A DNA stretch of 64,000 nucleotides from Favolaschia claudopus. Lineage: Eukaryota; Basidiomycota; Agaricomycetes; Agaricales; Mycenaceae. The first letter of the stretch is position 1. Every line of letters starts with the position of its first letter. The DNA is taken from assembly GCA_037176885.1 (NCBI GenBank), contig JAWWNJ010000229.1, positions 62,001 to 126,000 of the forward strand, given 5' to 3'. The notes below the pieces were generated by a model, which made no database searches, had not been told where the DNA came from, and saw only the letters and a list, made by a program, of their open reading frames with translations. Below are positions 29,713 through 39,694 of the stretch, one piece after another. The translations under genes were made by a program, and so were the position numbers.

Positions 29713-30622
29713 TAGCAACTCACGTGACTACATCTGACCCTTCTCCGCTGCAAGTAAAGCAATATTAAACTTGAAAACTTTTGTTTCGTCGATTTGAGAC
29801 ATCACTGATCCCATCAATGATGGGACCTATTTGGTGGTCTTTAATCGATGTGCACCATATATAAGAAACCCGGAGGGGTCTGCCGAAGTCGCTGAAAAAA
29901 AAAAAATCGAGGTGATCATCCGGATTTCGCGGATCGGAATACCCTTGCACCAAATTCTCTCAAAAACACCGAAGTTGTGCATTTTGATTTTTTGCACAGT
30001 ATATGTGCCATAGAAAGGCGGCAGCTGGCTGCCTGCAACTCTCGGAGTCTTTCACATTTCCATAACGGTTTCTTGGCCTGCATATGTGCTGCGGCTCCAA
30101 CTCGAAGTACTTCTCCCTCTCCCTCTCAACCCGACACTCGCGCGGCGGGATTACCCTCAATCGAATCGCGGAGAGTACCCCGAAACCCTTTCAAGCCTCG
30201 AGGCAGCACACAACCGGAGCCGTCCATTATTTTGTCGGCCTGGCGTATCGTGAAGCTGTCCGCCTATTTTGGGGTGACTGTCTTCCCAGAACTCCAAATC
30301 CGCCAGAAGTAGAAAAGCCACGTGGAATGCTGACTGTTCAATGCATCATGACAGGAACGACGGTCGCTTGGTTATTTTTGGGATAACGCGCCGCGCTTTG
30401 ATTGGCGGAAAATCATTGCGGAATCAGATTCTGAGCTCTCCAATGATGTCTGAAACTAGTAAAAGACCAGAACGGCAGAAGAACGGCGAAAAAATGAAAG
30501 TCTATTGTTGTGTAAAGAGGGATAGCGAAAGCAGGGTAGATAGCAGGGGACACAGTGGTATGTACTATGCTACAGTTTTTGAAATAGGAATAACTCATTA
30601 TCCTACAAGAGATTTTTCATTG
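29713..30622. other. Gap without a supported gene
   Basis: Several frames of 60-110 codons exist on both strands, but none has a domain or splice pattern I recognise. Confidence 0.35.
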
Positions 30623-30625
30623 ATT

Positions 30626-31497
30626 AGAGCTTATTAGCAGCCGCCAGAAACCCACTTTCCTAATCAAAGAAAATAATTCGTTAAACTATTTTCGCTTAGA
30701 GTCGGTGCTCCACTTTTTGCTGAGACTCGGATATACAGCCGGATATTTGGGGAGAACGAGGTCGCGTTGTCTGGCTTTTCAATAAACCTTTCTACGCGGT
30801 CGATGACGCACAGATCTACGACCATTGCGTATTTATGTGGGGCGGGGCCATTGGAGCCATGATACGCGATGAGGAGCATTGGGCGAGGTCATCGTTGGGA
30901 GTGAAGAGCAGAGTGAGCGTGGCTGAGCTGACGCGCCGCGGCTATGTAGGAGTTAGCCGAGACGCGCCAATTTAGAACGTGGGCAAACGTTGGGCAAACG
31001 GCCCCACCGCGTCCATCAATCTCTCGCTTGATTAAAGAAGGTGAACGTAGGTTTTGTATGCCGGATTCCCGGCCTACAGGTGGGGAGCTTGCATTTCAAA
31101 TTCAATGCATGTACACTCTACTGTATCTTAGGTTTACTATGGAAGCAGTAGGATAATTTTAAGACGATTGAACTTTGGCGATGCTGAAGAGGACTGCGGG
31201 AATGTTGATGACTGAATTTGCGAGTTGTGTGTTGGTTGTGCAAGCTCAAGCCCAGCGAAAACCCCGTTTTGGGATCAGGCGGGCTTGTGCTGGATCACAG
31301 ACCATCAGTGATATCAGTATCGGGACATGTTCTCATCACGGCACATGCTAATTTACGATACCCATCAACGCTTCAGCACAGCCTCATCACCATTTGGTGT
31401 CGGCTCTCACAAAAGGGGGAGCAAGCTCCCCAATTACAGGTTCAATCTAAATTTCGGGGCTATGAAATATGTTTCCAGGTCGCTGCTAATAAGCTCT
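30626..31497. mobile_element. ATT-flanked TIR element (AGAGCTTATTAGCA ends), copy 2
   Basis: AGAGCTTATTAGCAGCC at the left and GCTGCTAATAAGCTCT at the right, with ATT on both sides (30623-30625, 31498-31500). 872 bp, no transposase. Only short blocks (GGTGCTCCACTT) are shared with copy 1 inside. Confidence 0.78.
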
Positions 31498-31620
31498 ATT
31501 ATGGCTGGAATCGTAGCGTGAGCAAGGCGATATTGATGACATCTGGAAAACATGCAATTTGAATTTAGACAAAGGTAAAGGTTAAGTGGGGTCACGCGTA
31601 CTTGGCTCGGAACCAAAACA

Positions 31621-32306
31621 CTATTGACAGGAAAGAAAATACGCCGACAGAGCAGGGAGGTCATTGAAACTCGCGTCAGTATTACGCTGGCGTCGGGCGC
31701 CTTTGTACTTGAGCGCGACGACATTGCCAAAAAATGGTTTTGATGCGGCCCCCGACGTAATGTGATAGATGGAACGGTTGATAGGCGACGCTTTGCTTAG
31801 CGAGGTCGGAGAATAAAAAGCATGGAGAGGAAAGCGAAGAGGCTCGCTATTGAGGCCTTGCGTGATCACGACGTTGTCTGGCGGGGAGTCGAAGTACGTT
31901 TGAAGCATCGGGATCGGACAGACACCATGCTGTGGTGGGCGGCATCTGACAGTAATGATCTCGGGTCTGTCTGGGCGGGATTAGCGCGCAAAACGCGTTG
32001 GCCATCGAATACACACACCTTCCTCGGCCAGAAAAAGTATCGCGCTGACGGAGATGTACTCTGGCTCTGCCGGTGGAGGTGTCGCGATCATGCTGGAACC
32101 ATATTGTGCGGATGCCGAATGACAGTGGTTCCGATGTTGCGGCCAGTCCTAAATAACCGTTAATTCGAGGGCATGAGATGCAAGGGCAGACGCACACTAC
32201 CCATATGGTCTGGCGAGCAATACCACGCGTTTTGACAACGACTGCACCACAATGAAGTGGCGCGCTTGCAGACGGCGCAAGGATGGTTTAAGGACGGATG
32301 GGGCAT
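31621..32306 (-). CDS. MYND-type zinc-finger protein, three exons
   Basis: The ATG at 32306 begins M-P-H-P-S-L-N-H-P-C-A-V-C-K. Exon 1 runs C-x2-C, then C-S-R-C, Y-C and S-P-D-H-M-G-S. A GTGCGT...TTTAG intron joins it to D-W-P-Q-H-R-N-H-C, completing the MYND pattern C-x2-C...C-x2-C...Y-C-x3-H...H-x3-C. A second GT-AG intron (phase 1) joins A-E-E to D-R-P-E-I-I-T-V-R-C, and the last exon continues with L-N-S-E-P-L-R-F-P-L-H and G-N-V-V-A-L-K-Y to a stop at 31621. MYND domains bind proline-rich partners and often sit in regulators; the C-terminal part recalls a family widespread in mushrooms. No frameshift or stop was seen, so this is the most intact host-like gene here. About 200 residues. 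Confidence 0.85.
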
Positions 32307-32543
32307 CAAGGAGATGCGCCGCAGAAGAAAGCTGCTAGAATACAGCTGAGGTCGAGAATGGCGGATCCTTGCTTTATATGTGTCGGGATGAAACTGAGAA
32401 GGAAATTTATTGACGCCGTCGCGAAGAAGAAAGTTCAACGTTCAGCGCTCAGCTGAGAAAGAACAGATCACGTGGGTCCCAGGCACGACCCACAATGCAA
32501 AATTGCAAATGTTTCAACATGGGTCGTGTCATCGGCCGCTTGC

Positions 32544-32937
32544 AGGACCCCTGATAATCCCTTTGGAGGCTAGGTCCCGACCTCGGCCAATTTGCCAAAT
32601 TTTGTCCGGACGTTTTTGGGCTGAAAATTTCGATTTTTGTCCGGACAGGACCTACTTAGCTCTCGATGACGTAACGCCCCAAACAGAGGCAATTTTTGTT
32701 CCCACGGGGCGAAAAACGCAAAATTTTCTCCGTAACCTCGGCTTTTGTCGTTTCCCGTGGCTTTTCTGCTCAGATTTGCACCATCAAGCACAATTTCAAT
32801 GCAGAGAGTGATCTGCCGTCAATTTCGGCAGACCCAATCCGTGAGTTTTTGTCCGGTTGGGACCTAGGTTTTGGGCCAAAATTTGCGATTTTTGTCCGGA
32901 AAGTGGGCTAGGTTCCAAGGGTATTATCAGGGGTCCT
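32544..32937. mobile_element. TIR element with AGGACCCCTGATAA ends, 394 bp
   Basis: Inverted ends AGGACCCCTGATAA, about 35 bp with mismatches, with a perfect 8-bp duplication CCGCTTGC (32536-32543 and 32938-32945). Internal TTTTTGTCCGGA units recur. No frame. An 8-bp duplication fits hAT or related groups, but these ends are not of the usual hAT type. Confidence 0.85.
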
Positions 32938-33166
32938 CCGCTTGCCGAACGCGTCCGAGTGGCTGTACCTACTACCAGGTCACGCACACCAAATTAATTG
33001 AAGAGCGAAGATCACTCAGTGAGCTCTGCACTTCAAAATCATAAAGTAGAAATTTTTACGATACCCAAGTATGAGATTCGTGGCAAACATGATATAGACG
33101 AACACCAGGAAACAAGAATGGACTACATAAAGTAAACAAATATTATTATTTTATATTCATCTGTTA

Positions 33167-33255
33167 CAGCTGTTCCAGAAAATAATGAGACTTGCCGTTT
33201 TTTTCCCGCAAGCGTTCCCAAAACGGAAGAAGTCTCATTATCTCCGGAACAGCTG
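33167..33255. mobile_element. 89-bp MITE (CAGCTGTTCC ends)
   Basis: Ends CAGCTGTTCCAGA and TCCGGAACAGCTG with TA on both sides; the arms extend through AATGAGACTT. Nearly the whole element is palindromic. TA flanks suggest a Tc1/mariner-type origin. Confidence 0.85.
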
Positions 33256-33338
33256 TAATTTGTGTTGGCTGCCGGCAGTAGCTAAGTTGCATGAGGTGAC
33301 CGTGATCCTTGGCGTGATGACATCGTGGAGCCGACCTA

Positions 33339-33540
33339 CAGTGGCGGCGCCATCTGATGCCACCCCCCAAAAAATTGATGTGACCCAATCGCCTCCATTT
33401 GCATCAAAAGTTCCAGAAATAGGCTGTTCTATTTTTTTGGGGGTGACATCAGATTTTGCCGCCACTTAGGGGTGGCATCAGATCCCGCCGCCACTGTACA
33501 GTGGCGGCAAAATCTGATGTCACCCCCAAAAAAGGAAATT
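33339..33540. mobile_element. MITE family A cluster (CAGTGGCGGC ends), back-to-back copies
   Basis: A copy begins after TA at 33339 (GGCGCCATCTGATG ending). A right end with a different inner motif (CATCAGATTTTGCCGCC) stops at 33456, one base short of the normal G. A second right end (CATCAGATCCCGCCGCC) finishes at 33496, then a shared TA, then a new left end at 33499 (CAGTGGCGGCAAAATC) whose partner was not found. At least two, probably three, insertions are superposed. Confidence 0.75.
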
Positions 33541-34287
33541 TTTATCAAACCGCCTCTAATCTGCCCTTGCCATCGCCGTTTGGGGGCGACAAGGGCACAG
33601 ATCCATTGGCACGAAATACACTGCCTGTCAAGTAGCATATAGGTGAAAGGAGATGCAGTAAGAGACAGCCAGCAACTCAGTTGACTGCCTCTGACCTGCG
33701 GTTCTCCGCTGCGAGCAAGGCAATAGAAATGGCTGATGTTGATCGATACGAAGTCAATCATTGACCGGAACTTGCGGGATCAAGTCGGATCACTGAGGTA
33801 TGCCTTATTCGGACATAATCCTCCACAGACTTGATTAATTGATTAATGAGCCACAAAAGTTTTCAAATTTATTGCGGTTTGCAGAAATGTTGAGACTACG
33901 TAATAAATCACCCTTTTTTTGGTATGCGGCACCATATCCTTTGTTCTGAGCTCATTTTTGGGCGGATTTCAATGAAACTATATGGAAAATGCGTATTTTT
34001 GAAAGGCGAATCGAATGGTATAGATTTTGTAGTATAATACACGAATTTAGCGAACCCAATTTCCGCCTGCTTCCCCGAAGCATGAGAATTTTCTTGCCAA
34101 CCAAGCGGTAAAAACACGAATCTACGCGTCTACCTCCTACCTACACACCCCGCAAGTTGTAGGGAGAACGGGCCAGAAATGACGCGCTACTGACGCGTCC
34201 AAGAATCCCCATCAGCACAAGTAACTCAGTGACGCGTCACGGTCGCGTATCCCTCTCTCCTTCCTCCATGCTCAAACACTCGACACG
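33541..34287. other. Region upstream of the mariner transposase
   Basis: No frame supported. The transposon's left terminal repeat should lie here, but I could not match it to the right side. Confidence 0.35.
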
Positions 34288-35956
34288 ATGGCCAAGGGCA
34301 AGCTCGTCTCCGAAGATCTGAGATGGGCTATAGTTCGAATGTACACAGCTGGTGTCACCATTCCCTTCATTGCGTCCTATACTAGCATCAGCCGAGCTCA
34401 AATCTACCGCATTGTCAATCTCTTTCACTCCTCTGGCAAAGTCCTTACAGCCACTGAACGAAGAAGAACTGGGCGCACAAGACATCTGACAACAACAGAT
34501 GTTGCTGTACATTGTTTCCTTGCTCTCTGTGACTCCGGCTGAGGCATCTTCAGTTTTTGCACCCTCGACCACACTTATGACCGCTATCTCGATGAACTGC
34601 AACTCGATCTCCAGGAGACATGTGGTCGGGTAGTGTCTCAGTCCACAATCTGGCGCGCTCTGCGACGGAGTGGGTATAGGATGAAGAAGGTACGAGTTGC
34701 TCTTGTAAACTGTCCAACCTATTCTCATATTCTCACTTACAGCTCACACGTGTCGCCATTGAACGTAGCAAATACAAACGAGCCAGTTTCAGGTACAAGA
34801 TCGGTCTGAACTACCTTCCGCGCCAGCTTGTCTTTGTGGATGAAAGCTCATGCGACCGCCGCACGACGTATTGGGGGAGGGCGTGGGCGTTTCGAGGTCA
34901 CCGCGCCGTTCGAAAGGCCTTTTTTATTCGAGGGACCCGGTGAGCACTGTCTTTAGGACCATAAATCTCATTTCAACCTGTCGCCAGCTGGTCTGTGTTG
35001 CCGGCCATCTCTTTAGATGGGATTCTATATGTCGACATCATCGAAGGCTCCTTCAACACAGAGTCTTTCGCTGCCTTCATTGATGGCCTACTCAACCAGA
35101 TGAATCCCTACCCCAACACGAATTCTGTCATTGTTATGGACAACTGCCGCATTCACAAAGTTCAGCTCATTCGGGACATGATTGAAGAACGGGACGTCTT
35201 TTTTTATTCATTCAACCTTCATCGAATGTGATGTCTTCCTGTTAGTGCTGGGTTTTGAATGCTGTAGTTTACGATGTATTAATACAGGGCGTATTGATAC
35301 ACGTATAATACATTTCCTACATGGGAGCCTCGGAGGGCTATGTATTTTATGTGTGTATTTAATTGCAGATCGTCCCATTCTAGAGGCACATTTTGAACTG
35401 AACACAAGTTGCTCACAGCCTTTTTGTACAATCTGGCCCATATAGGGTATGATTGATCGAAATCATGGATATTGGTGGTTCGGCTGGTTCCGGCAACAAT
35501 GTTTGACCCCTTGATACGGTCTCAAATGGGGAAAATCCTGATGATCTTGCGGAAATGCCAAGGAAAGCAGTCTCAGCCCGAAAAAAACCCATACGAGGCG
35601 AAAAAATGGTTTAAAACGCAATTTTCAGGGCTCCGGAGTGATCCGGCCCGGCGTGTATTTAATGTATTTTTACAAGCCATACATTGCATACATTGGGCCT
35701 CCTGCGCCCATTCAATACATACACAGCCAAAATCATTTCCGACCCAGCACTACTTCCTGTTAGCGGCATGCGCTGCCTCTACCTCCCCCCGTACTCCCCC
35801 GACTACAATCCCATGGAGCCAGGATTTTCAAAGATAAAGGCTTACGTGCGTAGGCACGGGGACATCATGCGAGCAGCGACGCTGACAAACGACGAGAGAG
35901 CGGGGGTCATCACTTTACTACATAATGCTGTTTTTTCAATCACACCTGAGGCCTGA
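34288..35956 (+). pseudogene. Tc1/mariner (DDE_3) transposase, broken and split by a hAT MITE
   Basis: The start at 34288 gives a basic N-terminus and a helix-turn-helix region (Y-T-S-I-S-R-A-Q-I-Y-R-I). After a disturbed junction near 34530-34560 the protein resumes at S-Q-S-T-I-W-R-A-L-R. GT-AG introns at 34690-34742 and 34940-34987 join the parts bearing the first catalytic Asp (V-F-V-D-E-S-S) and the second (V-M-D-N-C-R-I-H). The frame is then lost near 35200; the end resumes at 35760 with L-P-P-Y-S-P-D-Y-N-P-M-E, giving the third acidic residue. The 511-bp hAT MITE at 35243 sits in between. The triad is present, but the gene cannot make a continuous product as read here. Terminal repeats were not found. 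Confidence 0.82.
35243..35753. mobile_element. hAT-type MITE inserted in the mariner transposase
   Basis: Ends TAGTGCTGGG and CCCAGCACTA with a perfect 8-bp duplication CTTCCTGT (35235-35242 and 35754-35761). The interior has repeated AATACAT and GTATTA units and no transposase. It shares the first bases of its ends with the element at 50772-51464. Confidence 0.9.
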
Positions 35957-36158
35957 GGACGCTCATGGATGGTTCGTACACTCAGGATACTTCTAATGTA
36001 GTGTAATTCAAGTACAAGGCTGGTTTATACATTCGATTGTTTCTAACGCATTGTGATTGGAGTAACAACGAGGATCAAGAAAAGAAATACAATGAGTTTA
36101 TAGCGAAAACAGAAAAGAATCAGTGATCTTTACGTGCGTCAGCCAACCCCTGGGCCCA

Positions 36159-36897
36159 TTAATATTCCTGCCTGCTTTGCATCTCCTGCTTTCGGATCTT
36201 GTCGCAGTCTTTGATAGCATAGCGCATCAACGACCGCGCAGGCCCTATCTTCATCCCCGGGATGGAGTTCAATAGCAGCTTAGTACCCATTCCTTCACCC
36301 TCCTCGGCCAGTTGAATGACACGCAGGATTCCTTGCTCGCGAAATGCCGCCGCGTACTGCTGAAAATTTTGACCATCCTCGCCGGGCGGTGATGTATCCA
36401 AATCGAGTAGCCAGTCATCTATCTTGGGATACAGAGTAGGGTCGTCGAGCACCGATTCATCGATCACAACGGGAGGAGCAGCTTTACGGGGTGATGGTTG
36501 ACGAGGTTGTTCTCAGGTGGTGGATGGGGATGATGCGGAGGCGGCGGATAATAAGCATATGGATATGGAGGATACGGTGGGTAGGGCGGGTAGGGTTGCG
36601 GCGGTGCATTCTGCGGCTGACTCGGTTTGCCACGAGAAGGAGCAGGTGCCTCGTATCCTACGTCAAATCTCTGTCGGTGTCAGATGCAGCAGTGGATGTG
36701 TTAGGAGGTATAAGTGTGTCTGAGGATGGGGCAGAGCTTTCTGTGGCTGATTTCTTCTGTCCTTTCGCAGGTTTCTTTTTCGGCGCTTGTTTTGGGGGTG
36801 AGGATTTGGGTTTCTTCCTTGCTCTTTTCGGAGAAGCAGAGGTATACTTGGATTTGGTGGTAGGCTTTGTAGTTCTGTTAGAGCTTCTCGGGGGCAT
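36159..36897 (-). pseudogene. Hypothetical gene with SAM-like C-terminus, two frameshifts
   Basis: The ATG at 36897 starts a Lys/Ser/Pro-rich basic region (K-S-K-Y-T-S-A-S-P-K-R-A-R-K-K-P). At about 36668 the frame shifts by one base into a Pro/Tyr-rich stretch (P-Y-P-P-Y-P-P-Y-P-P-Y), and near 36510 shifts again into a region with I-D-D-W-L-L-D-L-D, G-Q-N-F-Q-Q-Y and M-K-I-G-P-A-R-S-L-M, a pattern like a SAM-type helical domain. I recall similar basic/Pro-rich/SAM-like proteins in agaricomycetes but no assigned function. Apparently decayed, unless small introns explain the shifts. Confidence 0.55.
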
Positions 36898-37303
36898 GGT
36901 AAAGCAGCAGAGGTAAGAACTCCAAGCGCGACGACGTGGAAGAGAAGAAGCGCGTTGTTGTACATTGTTGAATGATGAGGTTAGCCGCCGCAAGGCCGCG
37001 GCATTGCGTCAGCCTTGAATAAGCGCCCGATAGGCGCCCGGGGAAGGGCCGATTGAACGACGAATTGACGAAGTCAAGTTTTCTGTTGACCTTTCGAGTT
37101 GGGCTCCAGAAAACCAGCAATCAGCTAGATATTCTTCTAAGTTGCCAGCTTTCATGGTCAAAACACCCTCCTGAGCCTTCCAACAAGCCATTTAGCCTGG
37201 TTTAAAGTAGTAGTACGGTACATTATTGTCTAAAATAACGATCTATCCTCTCAAGAAGCTCGGAAAATGCTTCAGAAATGCGCAAACGAGGCGGGGAACC
37301 AGG

Positions 37304-38967
37304 TGTGACGTCGTAAATTAAATACCCCGAAGTATCGTTTAAACCAGTCGTAAGGTTACGATAAACGGGTGAGTGGGTTTGAGCTCCGTTCAGTCCAATT
37401 CCAATCCTAGTTAGGCAAGCACTGTGCAAAGTATTCATCATGAAATTCATGCAGATTGTTATGAAATTCAGGTTTCATGATGTTTTGTCATGAACGACGT
37501 TATGAATTTCAAGACGGCTTTCGTGGTGCTCAGAAACTTGCTTTTGTGACAATATGGATTCATGACAAAACATCATGAATTTTCGTCACGAAACAACTAC
37601 TCAATTTTTTTTTTTTGCTAAGTCCACCAGATGATGAGTGCATAGTGTGCTCATCCCAGTGTTACACCAATACATGGTGCTAGGAGGTCTGTCAACTACA
37701 GCCTATTGAAAATCCGTTGGTCAACAAGTCAATAGCTCAGTCAACAACTTGAGAACAGATACACTAGCGACATGTATGGACTGGAATGCCATGTCCCTCA
37801 AAATCTTCATTAGTCTAAGAGTAATCATCCGTGTTGCGCTGCGCCACCGCAGTGCGGCGGTTCGGGGTTCGACTCCGGCTGCCGGTAACCCAATTTATTT
37901 GCCCGGCCTTGGCCTCCTTTTCATCATGTTTTGCCCTGAATTTATTAATGAAACATCATGAAAAATCATCATGAACAGCCCCATAATCATCATGAAAACA
38001 CGACTCCGAGTCGTTATGAATTTCCGGTAAATCACCATGAATTTCCGGACAAATCGTCAGGAATGTCATGACGAGAAACATCATGAATTTCATGACCCTT
38101 GGTTGGCACAGTGAAGTTGTCGATTCTGGAGGCAAGTCGATAGAAAATGAAGACCCCGCTGTATTTCGGCAAGTCGTGGAGGATTCAAAGCAAAGGGTTG
38201 GATCTATAGGTAGAGACGTTAAAACAAAGTAAGGCTTGTGATTACCGTTGTTAAATTGAATCCAGAAGAATTTAACAGGAGGGCGAGTGTGGCAGTAAGT
38301 TCGAGTTCCAAGAGGTAATTCTTGCTAACTCGGTTGATTCAGTCAGTGGGTTGGCACCAGGGGATATTCAGAAAGTGGGGATAATTGGTACGATGCTATC
38401 GAAGTACATTTGTGAATAAATACGAGGAGAGGTACCATTATTTTGGGTCCATACATGCGGTACAAAATAAATAGGAATGGACTGTCCATATGGCTCGCAC
38501 AGCCAAATATCAGGAATCAGGGGTCGTTTCCATGATTTAGAACTCGCCCACATGCTCGTAGTAAGGCACGGATTAAGTTATTTCATCTTGAAATTGAGTT
38601 GAACCAGTAAGATTGGGTCGGGGAGAAATGTGGGTATTTGTTCCACATGGGTCGCTGAGGGATCGTTGTGATTGCTGCCTCGAAGTGATCTTGGCAATTA
38701 TGAACTCGATTGGAGCCCAAATTCGGTTCTCCGCTTGAGGTAGGGGCCAGGAACGAATATTTAAAAGTCGAGGTGAGGCGAAATGATGCGATCATACGAG
38801 GTTCCCACGGTTCAACTGGTTCGTGTCGGTGGTGACGGTGAAGTAAAAGAGGTGAAAGTCGGAGGATAGAGAGCCAAGGGTATATAGAATTAAATGGGCG
38901 AATAAAACTGGGAGGTTGGTATGTGAGTTTGGGGTGTTTTCAATGTAAACAGCGAAGCTGTGTCACA
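37304..38967 (-). repeat. 3' LTR of the gypsy element, interrupted
   Basis: Paired with 48080-49046; interrupted at 37420-38113 by a CACTA-like element with AAG duplication. Confidence 0.9.
37420..38113. mobile_element. CACTA-like non-autonomous DNA transposon, 694 bp
   Basis: Ends CACTGTGC and GCACAGTG with 3-bp duplication AAG (37417-37419 and 38114-38116); the intact 5' LTR proves the empty site. Both sides are packed with CATGAAATTCATG-type palindromes and CATCATGAA units. It has the same plan as 2632-3970 but another palindrome. No transposase. A tRNA-like box B (GGGTTCGACTCC, 37865-37876) lies inside. Confidence 0.88.
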
Positions 38968-39061
38968 TCCGCGGGGCACGCGAAAAATCAACCGTCCCCG
39001 GTTGCGTCGAGGGGAGAGAAAACAGCAGTGAGTCGGATCGAGACAGTAAGAAACAAGTTCT

Positions 39062-39694
39062 TCAGATATCCTCTTCATCCATATCTTCTGGGGGTGATTC
39101 TTCCTCTTGTTCAGCATCTGAATCTGCGTCGCTTGGATTATATTCCATGCCATCGTCAACAGGAAAGCCATCAGCGAGGTCCGCGAGGCGAGGGTCATCT
39201 CGCGATATATAGGGGAGCAGGCGTGTGGCGGCGATGCCTTGAGTGCTAATCGCTCCAGACAACTCTCGGAGAACATAAGATCCGCCAGTTGTTCGTCGAA
39301 CTACGGCGTAAGGGCCGAGCCACTTATTTTTCCATTTCCGTCCCAGATCAGTTGCGAGGCGTGCGTTGCGGACCAGAACGAGCTCATTGGGGTGATAGAT
39401 TTCGCGGTAAAATCGTGCGGCATATCTTCGTTCAAACTCAGTCTTGGAGCGCATCCGACTGGCGAGTAGCCGTTCTGCTGCTGCCTTCAAATCATCTGGG
39501 CGTCGCTCGATTTGGCGGGTTCGGAGAGCAAGAAGATCAACGGCAGACATATTTGAAGTCCATCCTTCAACAAGGAATGTGCATTCGGCGAGATCAAAAG
39601 GAAGAATAGGGTGAAAACCATGGAGGGTGAAGAACGGAGTTTGGCCCGTACATAGCTCTTCGGAACGTAACACGATCTGCAAACTTGGCGGCAT
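39062..39694 (-). CDS. Gypsy integrase C-terminal part (after frameshift)
   Basis: This frame continues the integrase beyond a one-base shift at about 39655. It contains the typical post-core segment: T-P-F-F-T-L-H-G-F-H-P, L-R-T-R-Q-I-E, F-E-R-R-Y-A-A-R-F, then a Trp-Leu-Gly-Pro-Tyr block (W-L-G-P-Y-A-V-V-R-R) of the C-terminal DNA-binding domain, ending in an acidic tail. Without the shift it would be one protein with 39594-42320. The stop lies 95 bp before the 3' LTR. Confidence 0.85.
   Translation of the reverse strand: MPPSLQIVLRSEELCTGQTPFFTLHGFHPILPFDLAECTFLVEGWTSNMSAVDLLALRTRQIERRPDDLKAAAERLLASRMRSKTEFERRYAARFYREIYHPNELVLVRNARLATDLGRKWKNKWLGPYAVVRRTTGGSYVLRELSGAISTQGIAATRLLPYISRDDPRLADLADGFPVDDGMEYNPSDADSDAEQEEESPPEDMDEEDI

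Noticed and set aside
31822..32197. Plus-strand 113-codon and minus 116-codon frames
   Set aside because: Shadows of the MYND gene's exon 2-3 region; the spliced minus-strand reading is coherent.
37840..37890. tRNA gene around GGGTTCGACTCC
   Set aside because: The T-arm does not close correctly and no acceptor stem is visible; it lies inside a CACTA-like element.
38118..38967. 850-bp LTR boundary for the gypsy element
   Set aside because: The shared sequence extends across the nested CACTA-like element; 967 bp with CCAGG duplications is the consistent boundary.
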